From positions 24,462,001-24,526,000 of the forward strand of contig NC_072797.1 in the NCBI RefSeq assembly GCF_028583425.1: a stretch of DNA of 64,000 bases. The letters are read 5' to 3'. Position numbers and translations under genes: made by a program. Below, piece by piece: positions 59,801 through 63,395 of this stretch. This DNA is from Eublepharis macularius (lineage: Eukaryota > Chordata > Lepidosauria > Squamata > Eublepharidae). The notes beneath the pieces were generated by a model. The model saw nothing but the letters and a program-made list of their open reading frames with translations. It was not told where the DNA came from and did no database searches. Each line of letters opens with the position of its first letter. The first letter of the stretch is position 1.

Positions 59801-62285
59801 CTGTGCAGGTGCACCAGGATAAGAAGTGCGTCATCAGCAATACGGCTTGCCTTTTATGTAGAAAGATGAGGTCTACATCTTCTATAAAAATAAAAAGTCA
59901 CAGATTTTTATTTATTTACTCTTTTACATTTTGATATGCATCATTTGCAGTCCATTCTTCTCAGGTCTACTTGAACCAGAATATGCAATGTTTGGGCTCC
60001 TTGTTGCACAGTAATGACTATTTCTGCAGGATAAAATAAATCAGTTTATGCCCATAATCCAGAGCCCTGCACAGATGTGGGGGTTGGATCCAGCAGAACA
60101 TTTCTGTGGATGGAAGCGGGATAAGTTTTTGCTGATTCCTTCCTTGTGCTATTCCTCTGGGAGGGGGTCCTCTGTACCCCAGAAACAACATATGGGAGGC
60201 ATCTGAGGCTGCCAGGGGACAGTGGAGGCAACAGAGTTGCACTGTATTTGCAGAAATTACTTTGTCAGTAGATATTTCCAGTAGATCCAAGCCATAGTGG
60301 TCTCATTGCCTGCTATGAAAGATGGAAGATAGCCAGAGTTGAGATTCCTTTCACCTGTTATGAAAGACTACTGGCTAGTCTGGATCTATGTGTGCAGCTT
60401 TGACCAATGAAGTAATCACTGTTGGCACTGCAGCACCCATTCCAGCAAAACGGAACCCTTGATCAACAAACTGGTCCAAGATAACCCTAACCTAGCCTGT
60501 TGAAGATACCGCACTCCTGCTGTCCATGGATTAACCTAGTCTTCTTGCAGAAATCTAAAAGATTGCTGAAAGGGGTAGGGGGTAAGAACTGCTTGTATTC
60601 ATAAAACCATTAAAAACTGTCATTGAAGAAAATTATATATCTTTTTTATTTTAACAGGAAGTTGGGTCTTTCAGCTACTCCTGCTACTGATGGTGGTACC
60701 TTTAATGCTAATAATTTGTATATGTTTCTGCAGAAGTGATCGGTAAGTTCATAGGAGCAAAACTTTTTTGTATTGATAACAACAAATAAAAAACGACAGA
60801 CTTTGAGATTCATCCCAGGAAGGCAGTTTTGTACATTTCCTACTCTGTCTTGTATTTTAAGGCTCTGTGTCCATATTGTATGTTGCATCCTACCATTCTG
60901 CTCCTCTAAAGGCAGTATTCTCCTCTGGCACATGGAACTTTCACTCGGTCGATGAAGCTCTTCCACCAGAAGACCATCTTACATCAAAGGGAAGCCTCCA
61001 TGTGCTGGTGGAGTGTGCCACTGTTTGCTGAGCAACAGGATGTCGTCCTACATTATCTACGGGAGTCCTCTTCTTGAATGACCTATATTCTTTTCGTGTT
61101 TTGCATGGTCAGTTTTCATTATTGGGGAAGGGGTTGTTTTATATATGCAGTGTGTACTCGATTTCTAGTTGCACAAACAGACCCTTTGAAATTCCTGACG
61201 TTTCGCCAGCAGCTGTGGCTGGCATCTTCAGAGGTGTAGCACCAAAAGACATGGATCTCTCAGTGTCACAGTGTGGAAAAGATGTTGGCAGGTCATTTAT
61301 ATCTACTCAGGAGGGGTGGGGTTGAGCTGAGTCATCCTGTAAGAGTTTCCCAGGGTGTGGAATGCTAATGGAGGGAGGCTCAGTAGAGACCCCCTCACCT
61401 CTGCAGGAGTATACCGTATACCCTGCAGCTGTGGACAAGTTTACATCGGGACCACAAAGCGTAGCATCCAGAGAAGAATAAAAGAACATGAAAGACACTG
61501 CAGACTTGGCCATCCTGAAAAATCAGCAGTGGCTGAACATAGCCTAACTCAAACAGGATGCAGTATCCTATTCCAGGACACTAAAATACTTGACAACACT
61601 TCCAACTACTTTGTCAGACTGCACAGGGAAGCCATTGAAATTCATAAGCATAAGCACAATTTCAACAGGAAAGAAGAGACTTTAAGAATGAATAGAGTAT
61701 GGTTTCCAGTCCTGAAAAACACCAGGCTAACAAAACACTCTATACCCGACAATAGCCCTGCAGAGAAGATTAGCACATCAAGCACCAATCCATATGCAAA
61801 AGAACCTCCTCAGGATACAGTGAAGCCTCCCTCCATTTGCATTCCACACCCTGGGAAACTCTTACAGGATGACTCAGCTCAACCCCACCCCTCCTGAGTA
61901 GATATAAATGACCTGCCAACATCTTTTCCACACTGTGACACTGAGAGATCTCTGTCTTTTGGTGCTACACCTCTGAAGATGCCAGCCACAGCTGCTGGCG
62001 AAACGTCAGGAACTACAATGCCAAAACCACAGCTATCCAGCCCGGAAAACTCACAACAACCATCGTTCTCCGGCTGTGAAAGCCTTCGACAATATATAGA
62101 CCCTTTGAAAGCTGCTCTGGATATTTGCATTTTGAACTTCAACACTTTTTGCGCTTTCTATCTCTTTTAATAGCACTATGATTTAACAAAGAAACAAGTA
62201 CTTTTTCATTTTTCTCTTTTGCTTTCCTAGGGTGAGGAATTGCTGTTGCCCTAAAATCCCCTATCCCACTGTGACCCCATTTAAG
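26737..62285 (+). CDS. OSMR: Oncostatin M receptor (OSMR), 16 coding exons, 3' end outside window
   Basis: Joined exons 26737-26806, 28768-28931, 32872-33046, 35543-35806, 40497-40626, 45990-46141, 48103-48239, 49510-49666, 51376-51452, 53106-53322, 55005-55205, 56413-56514, 57728-57904, 58485-58673, 60658-60742 and 62231-62285 give 2352 nt (784 codons) with matching phases and no stop. Domain order: signal peptide 1-23, half cytokine-binding module to about 136, Ig about 137-224, cytokine-binding module to about 416 with WSEWS at 402-406, three fibronectin III domains to about 737, membrane helix 741-762, box 1 around 770-778. Known role of the family: plasma-membrane receptor pairing with gp130 for oncostatin M, and with IL31RA for IL-31 in mammals, signalling through JAK/STAT. 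OSMR rather than LIFR because the signal peptide is followed directly by the half module and because of OSMR-like stretches (VTLFWKPL..HANG, DFQWK, ENVP in the Ig domain). The last exon, about 190 residues in human, is not in the window. Confidence 0.93.
27104..27252. mobile_element. Palindromic MITE (family D), copy 1
   Basis: Ends ggccgtttccacacgtctta and its complement, with aat on both flanks (3-bp duplication, as in PIF/Harbinger). The arms are almost perfect, including acccggaagatagcgtcttc. In the OSMR intron after the signal-peptide exon. Confidence 0.8.
27343..28030. mobile_element. hAT-type non-autonomous element (family B), copy 2
   Basis: Ends tagagatgggcacgatcc and gatcgtgcccatctcta with identical 8-bp duplications gtatagat. 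Shares a long internal segment with copy 1 (27582-27900 vs about 3103-3425). In the intron after the signal-peptide exon. Confidence 0.88.
28247..28332. repeat. MITE-like fragment (gcaatcctaag type)
   Basis: Contains caaccctaagcaagtctact and ttcttaggattgaac, giving imperfect inverted ends. Confidence 0.45.
28400..28665 (-). mobile_element. BovB (RTE) LINE 3' end, minus strand
   Basis: The minus frame 28630-28415 reads [20 protein letters not shown] ... [18 protein letters not shown] and stays open for about 70 codons. It ends about 100 bp before the OSMR exon at 28768. Confidence 0.85.
28768..28931 (+). CDS. OSMR: OSMR exon: half cytokine-binding module, part 1
   Basis: Acceptor gcaag at 28763-28767; donor GTAAGT at 28932. 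Translation begins [17 protein letters not shown] and contains LLLEWDV and [10 protein letters not shown], matching the first beta-sandwich half of mammalian OSMR (LHLQW..., MVFQIQIS). Two N-glycosylation sequons (NVS, NQT) are visible. It ends in phase 0. A palindromic hAT-type element begins only 49 bp after the donor. Confidence 0.93.
28981..29309. mobile_element. Palindromic hAT-type MITE (family A), copy 2
   Basis: Same termini; target duplications gctaccag and gcgaccag (one mismatch). Longer than the other copies because of extra unpaired sequence near the left end (29032-29110). Starts 49 bp after an OSMR exon donor. Confidence 0.87.
29885..29995 (-). mobile_element. Third-family terminal-repeat fragment with internal duplication
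   Basis: Related to 43725-43895. The segment agattcaggtccaattaaag occurs twice in tandem (29889 and 29922, about 33 bp apart). The hammerhead-like core is degraded here. Confidence 0.5.
30184..30356 (-). repeat. tRNA-derived SINE fragment, minus strand
   Basis: Reads ttatccccacaacaatcacc and gacccaaggtcacccagctt; the tRNA-like head is missing. Confidence 0.7.
30405..30640 (-). repeat. LINE-like interspersed repeat fragment
   Basis: Starts tagactgcctttctcactga like 5432 and includes gactctttcctgaacagcct. Confidence 0.45.
31120..31336 (+). repeat. 200-bp interspersed repeat, plus copy
   Basis: Reads ggttgtcagcctccacgtgg, attacaacagatctccaggc, ggagaaaatggctgcattgg, then ttcccaacccgaagctgcca. 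Confidence 0.65.
32022..32562 (+). mobile_element. CR1/L3-type LINE 3' end, plus strand
   Basis: Contains ggagtactgtgtgcagttct, gaggatgttcaggggtctgg and the terminal ttccaactctgtgattctgt. It holds the ORF2 C-terminal remnant and 3' UTR; reading frames are broken. Confidence 0.82.
32872..33046 (+). CDS. OSMR: OSMR exon: half cytokine-binding module, part 2
   Basis: Acceptor tttttag, donor G|GTAAGC (phase 1). Translation [20 protein letters not shown], then a PLEC motif, FAVRIRSLV and [11 protein letters not shown]. The PLEC...VRI(K/R)SLV signature is typical of OSMR and LIFR. WSHWT is a degenerate WSXWS box at the end of the half module. Confidence 0.95.
34066..34256 (-). repeat. 5S-rRNA-derived SINE, minus strand
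   Basis: The right end (cccatccaagttctaaccgg...gaccctgctta) is the reverse complement of the internal promoter region of 5S rRNA; the body contains tagggttttcaaggcaagag and gtggtttgccattgccagcc. It is a SINE3-type element, not a 5S gene. Confidence 0.72.
34597..34779. repeat. Tandem pair of about 90 bp within a GC-rich block
   Basis: Two copies beginning agccccatcctgcaggaaag and agccccaccctgcaagaaag, both containing acctgagggtgt/gcat and cccagctggg/a. Confidence 0.7.
35543..35806 (+). CDS. OSMR: OSMR exon: immunoglobulin-like domain
   Basis: Acceptor gtacag, donor C|GTAAGC (phase 1). The 88-residue segment runs from [16 protein letters not shown] through [15 protein letters not shown] to [16 protein letters not shown] and GTIVFVTR. 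The cysteines in FCCI and VLCN are the expected Ig disulphide partners. The C-terminal half (VP...GG...C...IVFV) resembles OSMR more than LIFR, while the N-terminal half (NITFCC) resembles LIFR, as expected for closely related paralogues. Confidence 0.93.
36075..36118 (-). mobile_element. Third-family terminal-repeat fragment (short)
   Basis: About 44 bp resembling the start of the repeat at 43767 (gatttgagt.cagtggca.ct.agagacc). Too short to classify further. Confidence 0.4.
37797..38364. mobile_element. hAT-type non-autonomous element (family B), copy 3 with tandem palindromic core
   Basis: Ends tagagatgggcac and gtgcccatctcta; duplications ctcatgag and ctcacgag (one mismatch). The interior differs from copies 1-2 and holds a 101-bp unit repeated about twice (38007 and 38108 onward), each unit itself able to fold back (ggaggttccccacgc...). 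Confidence 0.85.
38370..39405. other. Intron sequence without clear features
   Basis: Between the family-B element at 37797 and the next GC-rich block. There is a short duplication of ttattcattgtataagatat near 39260-39290. Confidence 0.45.
39413..40130. mobile_element. Probable family-B-like element, left end only
   Basis: Begins tagacatgggcgcaaacc like family B and has GC-rich, proline-codon-like low-complexity content to about 40130, but the matching right end was not found, so the right limit is approximate. Confidence 0.45.
40130..40395. repeat. Interspersed repeat with gatgtcacttccca motif
   Basis: The block gatgtcacttcccagaagtg recurs as gatgacatcacttcccagaa at 59480, and similar material lies at 43130-43400. 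Copies end near ctggcaaccct. Unclassified. Confidence 0.45.
40497..40626 (+). CDS. OSMR: OSMR exon: cytokine-binding module, N-terminal domain part 1
   Basis: Acceptor taatag and donor GTAGGT at 40627, phase 2. Translation includes [20 protein letters not shown], then AWQPGSED and [10 protein letters not shown]-x-W after the second cysteine is the hallmark of class I cytokine-receptor modules. The reading frame hits TAG within the donor (ATG TAG), so the upstream GT at 40627 is required; the next exon restores the frame. Confidence 0.92.
40775..42063. mobile_element. Large non-autonomous DNA transposon, about 1.3 kb
   Basis: Ends ggctgatttctcattc and gaatgcaaaatcagcc are inversely related. 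The sequence between is CpG-richer than the surroundings and contains a tandem pair cggatgtgcatcacatgaca near 41939-41981. No transposase frame was seen. The termini begin GGCTGATT like family C, so the two may share a transposase source. Confidence 0.6.
42624..42825. mobile_element. Palindromic MITE (family E) with TAA duplication
   Basis: Ends gagccaagc and gcttggctc flanked by taa on both sides; the arms are nearly perfect over about 95 bp each. The 3-bp TAA duplication suggests PIF/Harbinger. Confidence 0.8.
42880..43560. repeat. Repeat-like GC-balanced block with internal duplications
   Basis: gcagaaatgggaaaactccc near 43070 echoes gaagagttttcccatttctg near 43013 in inverse orientation. 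The words ctgctgtgtgtct and gagctgctgtgtgtc occur at both ends (42885 reversed, 43487). No gene is seen. Confidence 0.35.
43725..43895 (-). mobile_element. Third-family Penelope-like terminal repeat, partly palindromic
   Basis: Minus-strand copy ending near ggctacctacctgac. A second inverted piece follows from 43852, so that the block ctttgactc...gagtc is present in both orientations around 43830-43875. A hammerhead-like motif reads on the minus strand at 43813-43854. Related pieces lie at 29885-29995, 36075-36115 and 58120-58240. No clear target duplication was found. Confidence 0.55.
43813..43854 (-). ncRNA. Hammerhead-ribozyme-like motif, family 3 (putative)
   Basis: Minus strand: stem I GGUAU/AUACC, core CUGAAGA, one extra A, hairpin GGGAG/CUCUC (one G-U pair), GAA. 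The stem III segment reads UACU instead of a self-complementary 4-mer, so this copy looks degraded. Confidence 0.35.
44742..45068. mobile_element. Family-E-like element with inverted ends
   Basis: Ends gggccaaactagacatgatg and tctaatttggccc, plus inverted internal blocks (tttcaaagtaatttaaaa / ttttaaatcactttaaaa; ctttttcaagtgctgaa / accacttgaaaaggt). Confidence 0.6.
45250..45446. mobile_element. Palindromic hAT-type MITE (family A), copy 3, internally deleted
   Basis: Termini as above with identical 8-bp duplications cttacagc on both sides. About 60 bp of the second hairpin arm is missing. Confidence 0.88.
45561..45601 (-). ncRNA. Hammerhead-ribozyme-like motif, family 2 (putative)
   Basis: Minus-strand copy identical in layout to the one at 1544-1584; left arm of the palindrome. 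Confidence 0.4.
45644..45684 (+). ncRNA. Hammerhead-ribozyme-like motif, family 2 (putative)
   Basis: Plus-strand mirror copy in the right arm of the palindrome. A single transcript through the palindrome would carry one sense and one antisense copy. Confidence 0.4.
45990..46141 (+). CDS. OSMR: OSMR exon: cytokine-binding module, N-terminal domain part 2
   Basis: Acceptor ttctaag at 45983-45989, donor G|GTAAGA (phase 1). Translation [20 protein letters not shown] followed by [21 protein letters not shown]. This holds the second cysteine pair and the YN(F/L)TL.A.N..G pattern shared by OSMR and LIFR. Confidence 0.92.
46860..47119. mobile_element. Palindromic hAT-type MITE (family A), copy 4
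   Basis: Inverted orientation relative to copy 1; target duplications ctgctgta and ctgctata (one mismatch). The hairpin arms are nearly identical. Confidence 0.87.
47128..47334 (+). repeat. 200-bp interspersed repeat, plus copy
   Basis: Starts gggttgccagcctccaggtg and ends aacctggacctagcaaccc. It follows a family-A MITE by 8 bp. Confidence 0.7.
48103..48239 (+). CDS. OSMR: OSMR exon: cytokine-binding module, C-terminal domain part 1
   Basis: Acceptor aacccag, donor GTAAGA, ends in phase 0. Translation starts [20 protein letters not shown] and includes [17 protein letters not shown]. The proline-rich linker followed by L.W and LCQIE matches the C-terminal domain of the OSMR cytokine-binding module. 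Confidence 0.92.
48563..48648. repeat. MITE-like fragment (gcaatcctaag type)
   Basis: Contains ggctgcaatcctaagggg and gatttacttctgagtagact. Related blocks occur at 19000-19085 and 28247-28330. Confidence 0.5.
48780..48925 (+). repeat. LINE-like interspersed repeat fragment
   Basis: Contains aagctctcctgaacaactct and gcaggccattccacaaggtg, matching 17780-17890. Confidence 0.5.
49510..49666 (+). CDS. OSMR: OSMR exon: cytokine-binding module with WSEWS motif
   Basis: Acceptor ttctacag, donor G|GTGAGG (phase 1). Contains [20 protein letters not shown] followed directly by KWSEWS. WSXWS is the defining class I cytokine-receptor motif, and the [12 protein letters not shown] context is nearly that of mammalian OSMR. 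A palindromic element starts 60 bp after the donor. Confidence 0.95.
49727..49917. mobile_element. Palindromic MITE (family D), copy 2
   Basis: Ends ggccgttttcacactactaa and its inverse; internal gaagatagcgtcttctcg shared with copy 1. Flanks att and gtt (imperfect 3-bp duplication). Begins 60 bp downstream of the WSEWS exon. Confidence 0.78.
50095..50420 (-). repeat. Possible L1-like LINE 3'-end remnant
   Basis: A T-rich start, many poly-A/T tracts and aaggtcctcaatccagtgaa, read in reverse, look like an L1 3' UTR. Weakly supported. Confidence 0.35.
51089..51310 (-). repeat. tRNA-derived SINE (diverged subfamily), minus strand
   Basis: Contains gtgcttatgtactactattc and gaaggtcacctgctgagctc; ends 66 bp before the OSMR exon at 51376. 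Confidence 0.68.
51376..51452 (+). CDS. OSMR: OSMR exon: first fibronectin III domain, part 1
   Basis: Acceptor tttgcag, donor GTAAGT, phase 1 in and phase 0 out. A 25-26 residue exon reading [16 protein letters not shown], then NVTLFWK. It continues in the next exon with PLP..HANG, matching the human pattern PDVWR...TVTLFWKPLS..HANG. Confidence 0.92.
51883..52143. mobile_element. Palindromic hAT-type MITE (family A), copy 5
   Basis: Identical 8-bp target duplications ggtggata flank a 261-bp hairpin of the same family. In the OSMR intron between the exons at 51376 and 53106. Confidence 0.88.
53106..53322 (+). CDS. OSMR: OSMR exon: first fibronectin III domain, part 2
   Basis: Acceptor cccacag; donor G|GTTTGT, weaker than the other donors in the gene. 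Translation [20 protein letters not shown] ... [20 protein letters not shown] ... [10 protein letters not shown]. The C-Y-x-I-x-V-x-A-x-NSV segment and IVISA ending match OSMR. Phase 1 out joins correctly to the next exon. Confidence 0.93.
53475..53668 (-). repeat. 5S-rRNA-derived SINE, minus strand
   Basis: Ends ggtctcccatccaattacta, then aaccctgcttagcctctgag, the 5S-derived head in reverse; the body gtttttcatggcaagagact and gtggtttgccactgcctgcc matches 34066-34256. Confidence 0.75.
55005..55205 (+). CDS. OSMR: OSMR exon: second fibronectin III domain, part 1
   Basis: Acceptor gctttttag, donor G|GTGAGA (phase 1). Contains [20 protein letters not shown], then [27 protein letters not shown] is OSMR-like, while WCN..R..PC is LIFR-like. 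Sequons NTS and NQS are present. Confidence 0.93.
55483..55728 (+). repeat. tRNA-derived SINE (Sauria-like)
   Basis: Reads gccaatttggtagagtggtt, ggtttgatttccctctcctc, gtgaccttgggtcagtcaca and taaaccactctgagtgggca, ending in ttgttgttgtt. Head, body and tail are all present. Confidence 0.8.
56413..56514 (+). CDS. OSMR: OSMR exon: second fibronectin III domain, part 2
   Basis: Acceptor gttctag, donor G|GTAAGC, phase 1 on both sides. Translation [20 protein letters not shown] then [14 protein letters not shown]. Human OSMR and LIFR share the D.F.PG.RY.F..YG.........YL pattern here. Confidence 0.92.
57056..57205. mobile_element. Palindromic MITE (family C), copy 2
   Basis: 150 bp, nearly identical to the copy at 3728. 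Flanked by aaa on both sides (possible 3-bp duplication). Confidence 0.82.
57728..57904 (+). CDS. OSMR: OSMR exon: third fibronectin III domain, part 1
   Basis: Acceptor tttcag, donor G|GTAACT, phase 1 on both sides. Translation [20 protein letters not shown], then [20 protein letters not shown]. The PGF(I/L)(Q/R)GY signature is conserved in OSMR and LIFR. Sequons NES and NCT are visible. Confidence 0.92.
58120..58245 (+). mobile_element. Third-family terminal-repeat copy, degraded
   Basis: Begins near gggggtagccatgttgatct and ends near ttaaggtgctaatgaacttg, the same plan as the palindromic copies but strongly diverged. The hammerhead-like core is damaged (ccgatga instead of ctgatga). Confidence 0.45.
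58485..58673 (+). CDS. OSMR: OSMR exon: third fibronectin III domain, part 2
   Basis: Acceptor atgcag, donor G|GTAAGT, phase 1 on both sides. Translation [20 protein letters not shown], then [20 protein letters not shown] and VTIPPD. Matches the human pattern CKY.IDNPEEKAL.V and the closing VTTPD just before the membrane. Confidence 0.93.
58866..58882. repeat. TG microsatellite (short)
   Basis: About eight tg units. Confidence 0.8.
59215..59503. repeat. Interspersed repeat with gatgacatcacttccca motif
   Basis: Starts tagggttgcaaatcccttgc and ends ttcccagaagt; related to 40130-40395 in the shared terminal motif. Confidence 0.4.
59504..59572 (-). repeat. 5S-rRNA-derived fragment, minus strand
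   Basis: Reads ggtctcccatccaagtacta, then gaccctacttagcttctgag, the 5S internal-promoter region in reverse. Only the head is recognisable. Confidence 0.65.
60658..60742 (+). CDS. OSMR: OSMR exon: transmembrane helix
   Basis: Acceptor ttaacag, donor CG|GTAAGT (phase 2). Translation [20 protein letters not shown], then CICFCRSD: about 22 uninterrupted hydrophobic residues followed by a basic residue, as expected for a type I membrane protein. Human OSMR has its helix at the same place relative to the third fibronectin domain. Confidence 0.93.
61194..61234 (-). ncRNA. Hammerhead-ribozyme-like motif, family 2 (putative)
   Basis: Minus-strand copy in the left terminal repeat of the GIY-YIG element; the core, the 6-bp hairpin and the ACGU segment are preserved. 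Confidence 0.4.
61355..61897 (+). CDS. GIY-YIG endonuclease domain of Penelope-like retroelement (truncated ORF)
   Basis: An open frame of 180 codons with no natural start. It holds [19 protein letters not shown], the GIY-YIG core (tyrosines at frame positions 20 and 30), an arginine-rich helix [10 protein letters not shown] (about 36-45), and [18 protein letters not shown] (about 91-108) with the conserved glutamate and the asparagine of NFN. This arrangement is the endonuclease at the C-terminus of Penelope-like elements, which nicks target DNA. The last roughly 25 codons read into the inverted terminal repeat. The frame is intact, suggesting a young or recently mobilised copy, but there is no reverse transcriptase, so any mobility would need a helper. 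Confidence 0.88.
   Translation: MWNANGGRLSRDPLTSAGVYRIPCSCGQVYIGTTKRSIQRRIKEHERHCRLGHPEKSAVAEHSLTQTGCSILFQDTKILDNTSNYFVRLHREAIEIHKHKHNFNRKEETLRMNRVWFPVLKNTRLTKHSIPDNSPAEKISTSSTNPYAKEPPQDTVKPPSICIPHPGKLLQDDSAQPHPS
61970..62010 (+). ncRNA. Hammerhead-ribozyme-like motif, family 2 (putative)
   Basis: Plus-strand copy in the right terminal repeat of the GIY-YIG element, sense to both the endonuclease frame and OSMR, so it would be present in the OSMR pre-mRNA 221 nt before the box-1 exon. Confidence 0.42.
62231..62285 (+). CDS. OSMR: OSMR exon: juxtamembrane box 1
   Basis: Acceptor ttcctag, donor GTAAAG, enters in phase 2 and leaves in phase 0. Translation completes an Arg codon, then [18 protein letters not shown]. 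The P-x-I-P-x-P core is the JAK-binding box 1 seen as PDIPDP in mammalian OSMR. The residue before the first proline is Cys here, where human OSMR has Tyr and gp130 has Trp, and the segment after box 1 is shorter than in human. The same exon read on through the donor gives an unrelated hydrophobic tail and a stop at 62418-62420. Confidence 0.85.
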
Positions 62286-62683
62286 GTAAAGCAAAAATCC
62301 AATAGATGCATAAGGTTTGCCTTTCTGCTGGTGCTCTTGCTGATTCTTTGGTTTTCATTGTTTTCTGGTCTGGGCTGTGGACAAACTGGTCTTGCAGGTT
62401 TTTGCAGCAGTTCAAGATAGACCCTAGAAGAGAAAAAAGACAAAACTAGTATTCAGAAGCAAAGTGTGTGTGTGGGGGAGGGGGGGCAGTTGTTAGAGAC
62501 AAGCTGCATGGGAAATAAGTTCTTCTTCAGCCCCATCCCCCAAGTATAGTAGCAGCTGAAAACAGGAAGGGGGAAAGTGCTTACACAATATTTGCCATTT
62601 GAAAAATCAAATGTATTTTGATTTGGACAGCGAATAGGCCCTCTCCCCTTTTCCTTTATGATTCTGTGGTTATCAGGCTAGAG

Positions 62684-63166
62684 CTGGCGTCCCCAACGTG
62701 GTACCCATGAGCACAATTGTGCCTGCCAACACCTTTCCTTGTGCCCACCAAATGTTTTTAGAAAGTGGGTGGGGCCAGGTGGGGCTTTTGCCCAGCAGGA
62801 CTTCTGACTGGCCGTTGGAGATTTGATCAGCTGTGCAGATTGTTCAAAAACATTGCTTTGGCAGAAGCTGCTTCCACAGCACAAGAATCTTCACTATGGG
62901 CCAAACTACAAGTGACAAATGACACTTGAACGGCAAGTGTATTTCTTTCTCCCTGTTCAGTTGCCCTCCACTTGTGCTCCACTTGCTGTTCAAGTGTCAT
63001 TCGTAGCTTGGCCCTGTGTGACTGAAGGGAAGCTATAGCAGCCATTTTGTGTCTGGCTCTGTCTCCTGCAACAGCTATGTTGTGGCAGCCATTTTGTTGC
63101 TGCGCCCACCACACTGTGTCAACATTCCAAATGTGACTAAAGGCTCAAAAAGCCTGGGGACCCCTG
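62684..63166. mobile_element. hAT-like non-autonomous element with nested MITE
   Basis: Ends ctggcgtccccaacgtggta and gcctggggacccctg are inversely related; flanks ggctagag and agccagag match at 6 of 8. It is interrupted by a shorter family-E-like element at 62898-63014. Confidence 0.65.
62898..63014. mobile_element. Family-E-like MITE nested in another element
   Basis: Ends gggccaaactacaagtgac and gtcattcgtagcttggccc; internal inverted block gacacttgaacggcaagtg. It sits inside the hAT-like element 62684-63166 and is therefore younger. Confidence 0.72.
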
Positions 63167-63239
63167 AGCCAGAGAAACAAGACCGGGGTGAAAATCAGAA
63201 AACAGGATGGATGCAGGAAACTTTTTCGCTCCGTTTCCC

Positions 63240-63395
63240 CCAATTCTCTTCTTTACAATAGCCCCTGTCCCATGTGGTTCTTGTCCATGCAGGTCCCATG
63301 AGCCCCAGCATAGCAATGAATTTTGGGTAGCCAAAGGGTAGCCCCTTCTCCCTTTTTCAATAGCAGAAAAGCTGGCTGGATACAACCCAAAGTAA
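63240..63395 (+). repeat. Interspersed repeat (ggttggatccagcc type)
   Basis: Contains gtccatgcaggtcccatgag and gaaaagctggctggatacaa, matching 26470-26570. Confidence 0.45.

Larger units (their letters stand above)
61192..62097 (+). mobile_element. Penelope-like element fragment with GIY-YIG endonuclease frame, inverted terminal repeats and 13-bp target duplication
   Basis: Flanked by the same 13 bp (agaccctttgaaa) at 61179-61191 and 62098-62110. The left terminal repeat (61192 to about 61380) is the inverse complement of the right one (from about 61825). The right repeat extends roughly 90 bp further, so the left end is truncated. Between them lies the C-terminal endonuclease part of a Penelope-like element; the reverse transcriptase part is absent. 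It sits in the OSMR intron between the membrane and box-1 exons, sense to the gene. Confidence 0.88.

Noticed and set aside
26737..62285. LIFR instead of OSMR
   Set aside because: LIFR has an additional full cytokine-binding module before the Ig domain in place of the half module. Several segments (DFQWK, ENVP, VTLFWKPL..HANG, IVISA) fit OSMR better. Some LIFR-like residues remain, so an alignment would settle it.
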